A stretch of DNA of 64,000 bases from Pratylenchus scribneri (lineage: Eukaryota; Nematoda; Chromadorea; Rhabditida; Pratylenchidae). The translations under genes and the position numbers were made by a program. The notes under the pieces were generated by a model, which saw nothing but the letters and a program-made list of their open reading frames with translations, did not search any database and had not been told where the DNA came from. The stretch lies in the NCBI GenBank assembly GCA_030063045.1, contig JAQSEB010000130.1, positions 186,001 to 250,000 of the forward strand, written 5' to 3'. Positions 35,001 to 50,100 of this stretch are shown here, one piece after another (within the stretch, counting starts at the first letter, position 1; the number at the start of each line of letters is the position of its first letter).

Positions 35001-38000
35001 AGAAATTCATAAAAAATCAATATTTGGGTATTTTAATAAAATAAAAAATATAGGCTTATATTTTTTAATGGAGAATATGATTCTATTAAAAGAATTTTAA
35101 AAAATTCAAATTCTGAACTAAAACCTGTCATATATACCCTAGGCATAATTGTATTTGGAGCCATTTTTTAGAAATTCATAAAAAATCAATATTTGGGTAT
35201 TTTAATAAAATAAAAAATATAGGCTTATATTTTTTAATGGAGAATATGATTCTATTAAAAGAATTTTAAAAAATTCAAATTCTGAACTAAAACCTGTCAT
35301 ATATACCCTAGGCATAATTTTATTTGGAGCCATTTTTTAGAAATTCATAAAAAATCAATATTTGGGTATTTTAATAAAATAAAAAATATAGGCTTATATT
35401 TTTTAATGGAGAATATGATTCTATTAAAAGAATTTTAAAAAATTCAAATTCTGAACTAAAACCTGTCATATATACCCTAGGCATAATTGTATTTGGGGCT
35501 ATCTTTTAGAAATTCATAAAAAATCAATATTTGGGTATTTTAATAAAATAAAAGGAGAATATGATTCTATTAAAAGAATTTTAAAAAATTCAAATTCTGA
35601 ACTAAAACCTGTCATATATACCCTAGGCATAATTGTATTTGGAGCCATTTTTTAGAAATTCATAAAAAATCAATATTTGGGTATTTTAATAAAATAAAAA
35701 ATATAGGCTTATATTTTTTAATGGAGAATATGATTCTATTAAAAGAATTTTAAAAAATTCAAATTCTGAACTAAAACCTGTCATATATACCCTAGGCATA
35801 ATTGTATTTGGAGCCATTTTTTAGAAATTCATAAAAAATCAATATTTGGGTATTTTAATAAAATAAAAAATATAGGCTTATATTTTTTAATGGAGAATAT
35901 GATTCTATTTAAAGAATTTCAAAAAATTCAAATTGTGAACTAAAACCTGTCATATATACCCTAGGCATAATTGTATTTGGAGCCATTTTTTAGAAATTCA
36001 TAAAAAATCAATATTTGGGTATTTTAATAAAATAAAAAATATAGGCTTATATTTTTTAATGGAGAATATGATTCTATTAAAAGAATTTTAAAAAATTCAA
36101 ATTCTGAACTAAAACCTGTCATATATACCCTAGGCATAATTGTATTTGGAGCCATTTTTTAGAAATTCATAAAAAATCAATATTTGGGTATTTTAATAAA
36201 ATAAAAAATATAGGCTTATATTTTTTAATGGAGAATATGATTCTATTAAAAGAATTTTAAAAAATTCAAATTCTGAACTAAAACCTGTCATATATACCCT
36301 AGGCATAATTGTATTTGGAGCCATTTTTTAGAAATTCATAAAAAATCAATATTTGGGTATTTTAATAAAATAAAAAATATAGGCTTATATTTTTTAATGG
36401 AGAATATGATTCTATTAAAAGAATTTTAAAAAATTCAAATTCTGAACTAAAACCTGTCATATATACCCTAGGCATAATTGTATTTGGAGCCATTTTTAGA
36501 AATTCATAAAAAATCAATATTTGGGTATTTTAATAAAATAAAAAATATAGGCTTATATTTTTTAATGGAGAATATGATTCTATTAAAAGAATTTTAAAAA
36601 ATTCAAATTCTGAACTAAAACCTGTCATATATACCCTAGGCATAATTGTATTTGGAGCCATTTTTTAGAAATTCATAAAAAATCAATATTTGGGTATTTT
36701 AATAAAATAAAAAATATAGGCTTATATTTTTTAATGGAGAATATGATTCTATTAAAAGAATTTTAAAAAATTCAAATTCTGAACTAAAACCTGTCATATA
36801 TACCCTAGGCATAATTGTATTTGGAGCCATTTTTTAGAAATTCATAAAAAATCAATATTTGGGTATTTTAATAAAATAAAAAATATAGGCTTATATTTTT
36901 TAATGGAGAATATGATTCTATTAAAAGAATTTTAAAAAATTCAAATTCTGAACTAAAACCTGTCATATATACCCTAGGCATAATTGTATTTGGAGCCATT
37001 TTTTAGAAATTCATAAAAAATCAATATTTGGGTATTTTAATAAAATAAAAAATATAGGCTTATATTTTTTAATGGAGAATATGATTCTATTAAAAGAATT
37101 TTAAAAAATTCAAATCCTGAACTAAAACCTGTCATATATACCCTAGGCATAATTGTATTTGGAGCCATTTTTTAGAAATTCATAAAAAATCAATATTTGG
37201 GTATTTTAATAAAATAAAAAATATAAGCTTATATTTTTTAATGGAGAATATGATTCTATTTAAAGAATTTCAAAAAATTCAAATTCTGAACTAAAACCTG
37301 TCATATATACCCTAGGCATAATTGTATTTGGAGCCATTTTTTAGAAATTCATAAAAAATCAATATTTGGGTATTTTAATAAAATAAAAAATATAGGCTTA
37401 TATTTTTTAATGGAGAATATGATTCTATTAAAAGAATTTTAAAAAATTCAAATTCTGAACTAAAACCTGTCATATATACCCTAGGCATAATTGTATTTGG
37501 AGCCATTTTTTAGAAATTCATAAAAAATCAATATTTGGGTATTTTAATAAAATAAAAAATATAGGCTTATATTTTTTAATGGAGAATATGATTCTATTAA
37601 AAGAATTTCAAAAAATTCAAATCCTGAACTAAAACCTGTCATATATACCCTAGGCATAATTGTATTTGGAGCCATTTTTTAGAAATTCATAAAAAATCAA
37701 TATTTGGGTATTTTAATAAAATAAAAAATATAGGCTTATATTTTTTAATGGAGAATATGATTCTATTTAAAGAATTTCAAAAAATTCAAATTCTGAACTA
37801 AAACCTGTCATATATACCCTAGGCATAATTGTATTTGGAGCCATTTTTTAGAAATTCATAAAAAATCAATATTTGGGTATTTTAATAAAATAAAAAATAT
37901 AGGCTTATATTTTTTAATGGAGAATATGATTCTATTAAAAGAATTTTAAAAAATTCAAATTCTGAACTAAAACCTGTCATATATACCCTAGGCATAATTG

Positions 38001-40159
38001 TATTTGGAGCCATTTTTTAGAAATTCATAAAAAATCAATATTTGGGTATTTTAATAAAATAAAAAATATAGGCTTATATTTTTTAATGGAGAATATGATT
38101 CTATTTAAAGAATTTCAAAAAATTCAAATTCTGAACTAAAACCTGTCATATATACCCTAGGCATAATTGTATTTGGAGCCATTTTTTAGAAATTCATAAA
38201 AAATCAATATTTGGGTATTTTAATAAAATAAAAAATATAGGCTTATATTTTTTAATGGAGAATATGATTCTATTTAAAGAATTTTAAAAAATTCAAATTC
38301 TGAACTAAAACCTGTCATATATACCCTAGGCATAATTGTATTTGGAGCCATTTTTTAGAAATTCATAAAAAATCAATATTTGGGTATTTTAATAAAATAA
38401 AAAATATAGGCTTATATTTTTTAATGGAGAATATGATTCTATTAAAAGAATTTTAAAAAATTCAAATTCTGAACTAAAACCTGTCATATATACCCTAGGC
38501 ATAATTGTATTTGGAGCCATTTTTTAGAAATTCATAAAAAATCAATATTTGGGTATTTTAATAAAATAAAAAATATAGGCTTATATTTTTTAATGGAGAA
38601 TATGATTCTATTAAAAGAATTTTAAAAAATTCAAATTCTGAACTAAAACCTGTCATATATACCCTAGGCATAATTGTATTTGGAGCCATTTTTTAGAAAT
38701 TCATAAAAAATCAATATTTGGGTATTTTAATAAAATAAAAAATATAGGCTTATATTTTTTAATGGAGAATATGATTCTATTAAAAGAATTTTAAAAAATT
38801 CAAATTCTGAACTAAAACCTGTCATATATACCCTAGGCATAATTGTATTTGGAGCCATTTTTTAGAAATTCATAAAAAATCAATATTTGGGTATTTTAAT
38901 AAAATAAAAAATATAGGCTTATATTTTTTAATGGAGAATATGATTCTATTAAAAGAATTTTAAAAAATTCAAATTCTGAACTAAAACCTGTCATATATAC
39001 CCTAGGCATAATTGTATTTGGAGCCATTTTTTAGAAATTCATAAAAAATCAATATTTGGGTATTTTAATAAAATAAAAAATATAGGCTTCTATTTTTTAA
39101 TGGAGAATATGATTCTATTTAAAGAATTTCAAAAAATTCAAATTCTGAACTAAAACCTGTCATATATACCCTAGGCATAATTGTATTTGAAGCCATTTTT
39201 TAGAAATTCATAAAAAATCAATATTTGGGTATTTTAATAAAATAAAAAATATAGGCTTATATTTTTTAATGGAGAATATGATTCTATTAAAAGAATTTTA
39301 AAAAATTCAAATTCTGAACTAAAACCTGTCATATATACCCTAGGCATAATTGTATTTGGAGCCATTTTTTAGAAATTCATAAAAAATCAATATTTGGGTA
39401 TTTTAATAAAATAAAAAATATAGGCTTATATTTTTTAATGGAGAATATGATTCTATTAAAAGAATTTTAAAAAATTCAAATTCTGAACTAAAACCTGTCA
39501 TATATACCCTAGGCATAATTGTATTTGGAGCCATTTTTTAGAAATTCATAAAAAATCAATATTTGGGTATTTTAATAAAATAAAAAATATAGGCTTATAT
39601 TTTTTAATGGAGAATATGATTCTATTAAAAGAATTTTAAAAAATTCAAATTCTGAACTAAAACCTGTCATATATACCCTAGGCATAATTGTATTTGGAGC
39701 CATTTTTTAGAAATTCATAAAAAATCAATATTTGGGTATTTTAATAAAATAAAAAATATAGGCTTATATTTTTTAATGGAGAATATGATTCTATTTAAAG
39801 AATTTTAAAAAATTCAAATTCTGAACTAAAACCTGTCATATATACCCTAGGCATAATTGTATTTGGAGCCATTTTTTAGAAATTCATAAAAAATCAATAT
39901 TTGGGTATTTTAATAAAATAAAAAATATAGGCTTATATTTTTTAATGGAGAATATGATTCTATTAAAAGAATTTTAAAAAATTCAAATTCTGAACTAAAA
40001 CCTGTCATATATACCCTAGGCATAATTGTATTTGGAGCCATTTTTTAGAAATTCATAAAAAATCAATATTTGGGTATTTTAATAAAATAAAAAATATAGG
40101 CTTATATTTTTTAATGGAGAATATGATTCTATTAAAAGAATTTTAAAAAATTCAAATCC

Positions 40160-43100
40160 TGAACTAAAACCTGTCATATATACCCTAGGCATAATTGTAT
40201 TTGGAGCCATTTTTTAGAAATTCATAAAAAATCAATATTTGGGTATTTTAATAAAATAAAAAATATAGGCTTATATTTTTTAATGGAGAATATGATTCTA
40301 TTTAAAGAATTTTAAAAAATTCAAATTCTGAACTAAAACCTGTCATATATACCCTAGGCATAATTGTATTTGGAGCCATTTTTTAGAAATTCATAAAAAA
40401 TCAATATTTGGGTATTTTAATAAAATAAAAAATATAGGCTTATATTTTTTAATGGAGAATATGATTCTATTAAAAGAATTTTAAAAAATTCAAATTCTGA
40501 ACTAAAACCTGTCATATATACCCTAGGCATAATTGTATTTGGAGCCATTTTTTAGAAATTCATAAAAAATCAATATTGGTGTATTTTAATAAAATAAAAA
40601 ATATAGGCTTATATTTTTTAATGGAGAATATGATTCTATTAAAAGAATTTCAAAAAATTCAAATCCTGAACTAAAACCTGTCATATATACCCTAGGCATA
40701 ATTGTATTTGGGGCTATCTTTTAGAAATTCATAAAAAATCAATATTGGGGATTTTAAAAATCTAAAAAAAGATAGGCTTGTATTTTTAATGGAGAATATG
40801 ATTCTATTTAAAGAATTTCAAAAAATTCAAATCCTGAACTAAAACCTGTCATATATACCCTAGGCATAATTGTATTTGGGGCTATCTTTTAGAAATTCAT
40901 AAAAAATAAATATTGGGGTATTTTAATAAAATAAAAAATATAGGCTTATATTTTTTAATGGAGAATATGATTCTATTAAAAGAATTTCAAAAAATTCAAA
41001 TCCTGAACTAAAACCTGTCATATATACCCTAGGCATAATTGTATTTGGGGCCATTTTTTAGAAATTCATAAAAAATCAATATTGGGGTATTTTAAAAATC
41101 AAAAAAAAGATAGGCTTGTATTTTTTAATGGAGAATATGATTCTATTTAAAGAATTTCAAAAAATTCAAATCCTGAACTAAAACCTGTCATATATACCCT
41201 AGGCATAATTGTATTTGGAGCCATTTTTTAGAAATTCATAAAAAATCAATATTTAAGGTATTTTAAAAATCTAAAAAAAGATAGGCTTGTATTTTTTAAT
41301 GGAGAATATGATTCTATTAAAAGAATTTCAAAAAATTCAAATCCTGAACTAAAACCTGTCATATATACCCTAGGCATAATTGTATTTGGAGCCATTTTTT
41401 AGAAATTCATAAAAAATCAATATTTAAGGTATTTTAATAAAATAAAAAATATAGGCTTATATTTTTTAATGGAGAATATGATTCTATTTAAAGAATTTCA
41501 AAAAATTCAAATCCTGAACTAAAACCTGTCATATATACCCTAGGCATAATTGTATTTGGAGCCATTTTTTAGAAATTCATAAAAAATGAATATTTAAGGT
41601 ATTTTAAAAATCTAAAAAAAGATAGGCTTGTATTTTTTAATGGAGAATATGATTCTATTAAAAGAATTTCAAAAAATTCAAATCCTGAACTAAAACCTGT
41701 CATATATACCCTAGGCATAATTGTATTTGGAGCCATTTTTTAGAAATTCATAAAAAATCAATATTTAAGGTATTTTAAAAATCTAAAAAAAGATAGGCTT
41801 GTATTTTTTAATGGAGAATATGATTCTATTAAAAGAATTTCAAAAAATTCAAATCCTGAACTAAAACCTGTCATATATACCCTAGGCATAATTGTATTTG
41901 GAGCCATTTTTTAGAAATTCATAAAAAATCAATATTTAAGGTATTTTAAAAATCTAAAAAAAGATAGGCTTGTATTTTTTAATGGAGAATATGATTCTAT
42001 TAAAAGAATTTCAAAAAATTCAAATCCTGAACTAAAACCTGTCATATATACCCTAGGCATAATTGTATTTGGGGCCATTTTTTAGAAATTCATAAAAAAT
42101 CAATATTTGGGTATTTTAATAAAATAAAAAATATAGGCTTATATTTTTTAATGGAGAATATGATTCTATTAAAAGAATTTTAAAAAATTCAAATTCTGAA
42201 CTAAAACCTGTCATATATACCCTAGGCATAATTGTATTTGGAGCCATTTTTTAGAAATTCATAAAAAATCAATATTTGGGTATTTTAATAAAATAAAAAA
42301 TATAGGCTTATATTTTTTAATGGAGAATATGATTCTATTTAAAGAATTTTAAAAAATTCAAATTCTGAACTAAAACCTGTCATATATACCCTAGGCATAA
42401 TTGTATTTGGAGCCATTTTTTAGAAATTCATAAAAAATCAATATTTGGGTATTTTAATAAAATAAAAAATATAGGCTTATATTTTTTAATGGAGAATATG
42501 ATTCTATTAAAAGAATTTTAAAAAATTCAAATTCTGAACTAAAACCTGTCATATATACCCTAGGCATAATTGTATTTGGAGCCATTTTTTAGAAATTCAT
42601 AAAAAATCAATATTGGTGTATTTTAATAAAATAAAAAATATAGGCTTATATTTTTTAATGGAGAATATGATTCTATTAAAAGAATTTCAAAAAATTCAAA
42701 TCCTGAACTAAAACCTGTCATATATACCCTAGGCATAATTGTATTTGGGGCTATCTTTTAGAAATTCATAAAAAATCAATATTGGGGATTTTAAAAATCT
42801 AAAAAAAGATAGGCTTGTATTTTTAATGGAGAATATGATTCTATTTAAAGAATTTCAAAAAATTCAAATCCTGAACTAAAACCTGTCATATATACCCTAG
42901 GCATAATTGTATTTGGGGCTATCTTTTAGAAATTCATAAAAAATAAATATTGGGGTATTTTAATAAAATAAAAAATATAGGCTTATATTTTTTAATGGAG
43001 AATATGATTCTATTAAAAGAATTTCAAAAAATTCAAATCCTGAACTAAAACCTGTCATATATACCCTAGGCATAATTGTATTTGGGGCCATTTTTTAGAA

Positions 43101-44148
43101 ATTCATAAAAAATCAATATTGGGGTATTTTAAAAATCAAAAAAAAGATAGGCTTGTATTTTTTAATGGAGAATATGATTCTATTTAAAGAATTTCAAAAA
43201 ATTCAAATCCTGAACTAAAACCTGTCATATATACCCTAGGCATAATTGTATTTGGAGCCATTTTTTAGAAATTCATAAAAAATCAATATTTAAGGTATTT
43301 TAAAAATCTAAAAAAAGATAGGCTTGTATTTTTTAATGGAGAATATGATTCTATTAAAAGAATTTCAAAAAATTCAAATCCTGAACTAAAACCTGTCATA
43401 TATACCCTAGGCATAATTGTATTTGGAGCCATTTTTTAGAAATTCATAAAAAATCAATATTTAAGGTATTTTAATAAAATAAAAAATATAGGCTTATATT
43501 TTTTAATGGAGAATATGATTCTATTTAAAGAATTTCAAAAAATTCAAATCCTGAACTAAAACCTGTCATATATACCCTAGGCATAATTGTATTTGGAGCC
43601 ATTTTTTAGAAATTCATAAAAAATGAATATTTAAGGTATTTTAAAAATCTAAAAAAAGATAGGCTTGTATTTTTTAATGGAGAATATGATTCTATTAAAA
43701 GAATTTCAAAAAATTCAAATCCTGAACTAAAACCTGTCATATATACCCTAGGCATAATTGTATTTGGAGCCATTTTTTAGAAATTCATAAAAAATCAATA
43801 TTTAAGGTATTTTAAAAATCTAAAAAAAGATAGGCTTGTATTTTTTAATGGAGAATATGATTCTATTAAAAGAATTTCAAAAAATTCAAATCCTGAACTA
43901 AAACCTGTCATATATACCCTAGGCATAATTGTATTTGGAGCCATTTTTTAGAAATTCATAAAAAATCAATATTTAAGGTATTTTAAAAATCTAAAAAAAG
44001 ATAGGCTTGTATTTTTTAATGGAGAATATGATTCTATTAAAAGAATTTCAAAAAATTCAAATCCTGAACTAAAACCTGTCATATATACCCTAGGCATAAT
44101 TGTATTTGGGGCCATTTTTTAGAAATTCATAAAAAATCAATATTTAAG
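40160..44148. repeat. Two-copy higher-order repeat of 12 monomers (about 2.04 kb)
   Basis: Rare monomer variants recur in the same order 2037-2038 bp apart. Examples are ATATTGGTGTATTTT (40573 and 42610), the shortened ATTGGGGATTTTAAAAATC (40745 and 42782), AAAAAATAAATATTGGGG (about 40902 and 42940), AAAAATCAAAAAAAAGATAG (about 41094 and 43132), and AAAAAATGAATATTTAAGG (about 41582 and 43621). The distance equals 12 monomers. A related but altered run recurs at about 58740-60100. Confidence 0.85.
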
Positions 44149-47100
44149 GTATTTTAAAAATCTAAAAAAATATAGGCTTATATTTTTTAATGGAGAATAT
44201 GATTCTATTAAAAGAATTTCAAAAAATTCAAATCCTGAACTAAAACCTGTCATATATACCCTAGGCATAATTGTATTTGGAGCCATTTTTTAGAAATTCA
44301 TAAAAAATCAATATTTAAGGTATTTTAAAAATCTAAAAAAATATAGGCTTATATTTTTTAATGGAGAATATGATTCTATTAAAAGAATTTCAAAAAATTC
44401 AAATCCTGAACTAAAACCTGTCATATATACCCTAGGCATAATTGTATTTGGAGCCATTTTTTAGAAATTCATAAAAAATCAATATTTAAGGTATTTTAAA
44501 AATCTAAAAAAAGATAGGCTTGTATTTTTTAATGGAGAATATGATTCTATTAAAAGAATTTCAAAAAATTCAAATCCTGAACTAAAACCTGTCATATATA
44601 CCCTAGGCATAATTGTATTTGGAGCCATTTTTTAGAAATTCATAAAAAATCAATATTTAAGGTATTTTAAAAATCTAAAAAAAGATAGGCTTGTATTTTT
44701 TAATGGAGAATATGATTCTATTAAAAGAATTTCAAAAAATTCAAATCCTGAACTAAAACCTGTCATATATACCCTAGGCATAATTGTATTTGGGGCCATT
44801 TTTTAGAAATTCATAAAAAATCAATATTTAAGGTATTTTAATAAAATAAAAAATATAGGCTTATATTTTTTAATGGAGAATATGATTCTATTTAAAGAAT
44901 TTCAAAAAATTCAAATCCTGAACTAAAACCTGTCATATATACCCTAGGCATAATTGTATTTGGGGCTATCTTTTAGAAATTCATAAAAAATCAATATTGG
45001 GGTATTTTAAAAATCTAAAAAAAGATATGCTTGTATTTTTTAATGGAGAATATGATTCTATTAAAAGAATTTCAAAAAATTCAAATCCTGAACTAAAACC
45101 TGTCATATATACCCTAGGCATAATTGTATTTGGAGCCATTTTTTAGAAATTCATAAAAAATCAATATTTAAGGTATTTTAAAAATCTAAAAAAAGATAGG
45201 CTTGTATTTTTTAATGGAGAATATGATTCTATTAAAAGAATTTCAAAAAATTCAAATCCTGAACTAAAACCTGTCATATATACCCTAGGCATAATTGTAT
45301 TTGGAGCCATTTTTTAGAAATTCATAAAAAATCAATATTTAAGGTATTTTAAAAATCTAAAAAAAGATAGGCTTGTATTTTTTAATGGAGAATATGATTC
45401 TATTAAAAGAATTTCAAAAAATTCAAATCCTGAACTAAAACCTGTCATATATACCCTAGGCATAATTGTATTTGGGGCCATTTTTTAGAAATTCATAAAA
45501 AATCAATATTTAAGGTATTTTAATAAAATAAAAAATATAGGCTTATATTTTTTAATGGAGAATATGATTCTATTTAAAGAATTTCAAAAAATTCAAATCC
45601 TGAACTAAAACCTGTCATATATACCCTAGGCATAATTGTATTTGGGGCCATTTTTTAGAAATTCATAAAAAATCAATATTGGGGTATTTTAATAAAATAA
45701 AAAATATAGGACTGTATTTTTTAATGGAGAATATGATTCTATTAAAAGAATTTCAAAAAATTCAAATCCTGAACTAAAACCTGTCATATATACCCTAGGC
45801 ATAATTGTATTTGGGGCTATCTTTTAGAAATTCATAAAAAATCAATATTGGGGTATTTTAAAAATCTAAAAAAAGATAGGCTTGTATTTTTTAATGGAGA
45901 ATATGATTCTATTTAAAGAATTTCAAAAAATTCAAATCCTGAACTAAAACCTGTCATATATACCCTAGGCATAATTGTATTTGGGGCCATTTTTTAGAAA
46001 TTCATAAAAAATCAATATTGGGGTATTTTAATAAAATAAAAAATATAGGACTGTATTTTTTAATGGAGAATATGATTCTATTAAAAGAATTTCAAAAAAT
46101 TCAAATCCTGAACTAAAACCTGTCATATATACCCTAGGCATAATTGTATTTGGGGCTATCTTTTAGAAATTCATAAAAAATCAATATTGGGGATTTTAAA
46201 AATCTAAAAAAAGATAGGCTTGTATTTTTAATGGAGAATATGATTCTATTTAAAGAATTTCAAAAAATTCAAATCCTGAACTAAAACCTGTCATATATAC
46301 CCTAGGCATAATTGTATTTGGGGCCATTTTTTAGAAATTCATAAAAAATCAATATTGGGGTATTTTAATAAAATAAAAAATATAGGACTGTATTTTTTAA
46401 TGGAGAATATGATTCTATTAAAAGAATTTCAAAAAATTCAAATCCTGAACTAAAACCTGTCATATATACCCTAGGCATAATTGTATTTGGGGCCATTTTT
46501 TAGAAATTCATAAAAAATCAATATTGGGGTATTTTAAAAATCTAAAAAAAGATAGGCTTGTATTTTTTAATGGAGAATATGATTCTATTAAAAGAATTTC
46601 AAAAAATTCAAATCCTGAACTAAAACCTGTCATATATACCCTAGGCATAATTGTATTTGGGGCCATTTTTTAGAAATTCATAAAAAATCAATATTGGGGT
46701 ATTTTAATAAAATAAAAAATATAGGACTGTATTTTTTAATGGAGAATATGATTCTATTAAAAGAATTTCAAAAAATTCAAATCCTGAACTAAAACCTGTC
46801 ATATATACCCTAGGCATAATTGTATTTGGGGCCATTTTTTAGAAATTCATAAAAAATCAATATTGGGGTATTTTAATAAAATAAAAAATATAGGACTGTA
46901 TTTTTTAATGGAGAATATGATTCTATTAAAAGAATTTCAAAAAATTCAAATCCTGAACTAAAACCTGTCATATATACCCTAGGCATAATTGTATTTGGGG
47001 CCATTTTTTAGAAATTCATAAAAAATCAATATTGGGGTATTTTAATAAAATAAAAAATATAGGACTGTATTTTTTAATGGAGAATATGATTCTATTAAAA

Positions 47101-50100
47101 GAATTTCAAAAAATTCAAATCCTGAACTAAAACCTGTCATATATACCCTAGGCATAATTGTATTTGGGGCCATTTTTTAGAAATTCATAAAAAATCAATA
47201 TTGGGGTATTTTAAAAATCTAAAAAAAGATAGTACTGTATTTTTTAATGGAGAATATGATTCTATTAAAAGAATTTCAAAAAATTCAAATCCTGAACTAA
47301 AACCTGTCATATATACCCTAGGCATAATTGTATTTGGGGCCATTTTTTAGAAATTCATAAAAAATCAATATTGGGGTATTTTAATAAAATAAAAAATATA
47401 GGACTGTATTTTTTAATGGAGAATATGATTCTATTAAAAGAATTTCAAAAAATTCAAATCCTGAACTAAAACCTATCATATATACCCTAGGCATAATTGT
47501 ATTTGGGGCCATTTTTTAGAAATTCATAAAAAATCAATATTGGGGTATTTTAATAAAATAAAAAATATAGGACTGTATTTTTTAATGGAGAATATGATTC
47601 TATTAAAAGAATTTCAAAAAATTCAAATCCTGAACTAAAACCTGTCATATATACCCTAGGCATAATTGTATTTGGGGCCATTTTTTAGAAATTCATAAAA
47701 AATCAATATTGGGGTATTTTAATAAAATAAAAAATATAGGACTGTATTTTTTAATGGAGAATATGATTCTATTAAAAGAATTTCAAAAAATTCAAATCCT
47801 GAACTAAAACCTGTCATATAAACCCTAGGCATAATTGTATTTGGGGCCATTTTTTAGAAATTCATAAAAAATCAATATTGGGGTATTTTAATAAAATAAA
47901 AAATATAGGACTGTATTTTTTAATGGAGAATATGATTCTATTAAAAGAATTTCAAAAAATTCAAATCCTGAACTAAAACCTGTCATATATACCCTAGGCA
48001 TAATTGTATTTGGGGCCATTTTTTAGAAATTCATAAAAAATCAATATTGGGGTATTTTAATAAAATAAAAAATATAGGACTGTATTTTTTAATGGAGAAT
48101 ATGATTCTATTAAAAGAATTTCAAAAAATTCAAATCCTGAACTAAAACCTGTCATATATACCCTAGGCATAATTGTATTTGGGGCCATTTTTTAGAAATT
48201 CATAAAAAATCAATATTGGGGTATTTTAATAAAATAAAAAATATAGGACTGTATTTTTTAATGGAGAATATGATTCTATTAAAAGAATTTCAAAAAATTC
48301 AAATCCTGAACTAAAACCTGTCATATATACCCTAGGCATAATTGTATTTGGAGCCATTTTTTAGAAATTCATAAAAAATCAATATTGGGGTATTTTAATA
48401 AAATAAAAAATATAGGCTTATATTTTTTAATGGAGAATATGATTCTATTTAAAGAATTTCAAAAAATTCAAATCCTGAACTAAAACCTGTCATATATACC
48501 CTAGGCATAATTGTATTTGGGGCTATCTTTTAGAAATTCATAAAAAATCAATATTTGGGTATTTTAATAAAATAAAAAATATAGGCTTATATTTTTTAAT
48601 GGAGAATATGATTCTATTAAAAGAATTTCAAAAAATTCAAATCCTGAACTAAAACCTGTCATATATACCCTAGGCATAATTGAATTTGGGGCTATCTTTT
48701 AGAAATTCATAAAAAATCAATATTGGGGTATTTTAAAAATCTAAAAAAAGATAGGCCTGTATTTTTTAATGGAGAATATGATTCTATTAAAAGAATTTCA
48801 AAAAATTCAAATCCTGAACTAAAACCTGTCATATATACCCTAGGCATAATTGTATTTGGAGCCATTTTTTAGAAATTCATAAAAAATCAATATTTGGGTA
48901 TTTTAATAAAATAAAAAATATAGGCTTATATTTTTTAATGGAGAATATGATTCTATTAAAAGAATTTCAAAAAATTCAAATCCTGAACTAAAACCTGTCA
49001 TATATACCCTAGGCATAATTGTATTTGGAGCCATTTTTTAGAAATTCATAAAAAATCAATATTTGGGTATTTTAATAAAATAAAAAATATAGGCTTATAT
49101 TTTTTAATGGAGAATATGATTCTATTTAAAGAATTTCAAAAAATTCAAATTCTGAACTAAAACCTGTCATATATACCCTAGGCATAATTGTATTTGGAGC
49201 CATTTTTTAGAAATTCATAAAAAATCAATATTTGGGTATTTTAATAAAATAAAAAATATAGGCTTATATTTTTTAATGGAGAATATGATTCTATTAAAAG
49301 AATTTTAAAAAATTCAAATTCTGAACTAAAACCTGTCATATATACCCTAGGCATAATTGTATTTGGAGCCATTTTTTAGAAATTCATAAAAAATCAATAT
49401 TTGGGTATTTTAATAAAATAAAAAATATAGGCTTATATTTTTTAATGGAGAATATGATTCTATTAAAAGAATTTTAAAAAATTCAAATTCTGAACTAAAA
49501 CCTGTCATATATACCCTAGGCATAATTGTATTTGGAGCCATTTTTTAGAAATTCATAAAAAATCAATATTTGGGTATTTTAATAAAATAAAAAATATAGG
49601 CTTATATTTTTTAATGGAGAATATGATTCTATTAAAAGAATTTTAAAAAATTCAAATTCTGAACTAAAACCTGTCATATATACCCTAGGCATAATTGTAT
49701 TTGGAGCCATTTTTTAGAAATTCATAAAAAATCAATATTTGGGTATTTTAATAAAATAAAAAATATAGGCTTATATTTTTTAATGGAGAATATGATTCTA
49801 TTAAAAGAATTTTAAAAAATTCAAATTCTGAACTAAAACCTGTCATATATACCCTAGGCATAATTGTATTTGGGGCTATCTTTTAGAAATTCATAAAAAA
49901 TCAATATTTGGGTATTTTAATAAAATAAAAAATATAGGCTTATATTTTTTAATGGAGAATATGATTCTATTAAAAGAATTTTAAAAAATTCAAATTCTGA
50001 ACTAAAACCTGTCATATATACCCTAGGCATAATTGTATTTGGAGCCATTTTTTAGAAATTCATAAAAAATCAATATTTGGGTATTTTAATAAAATAAAAA

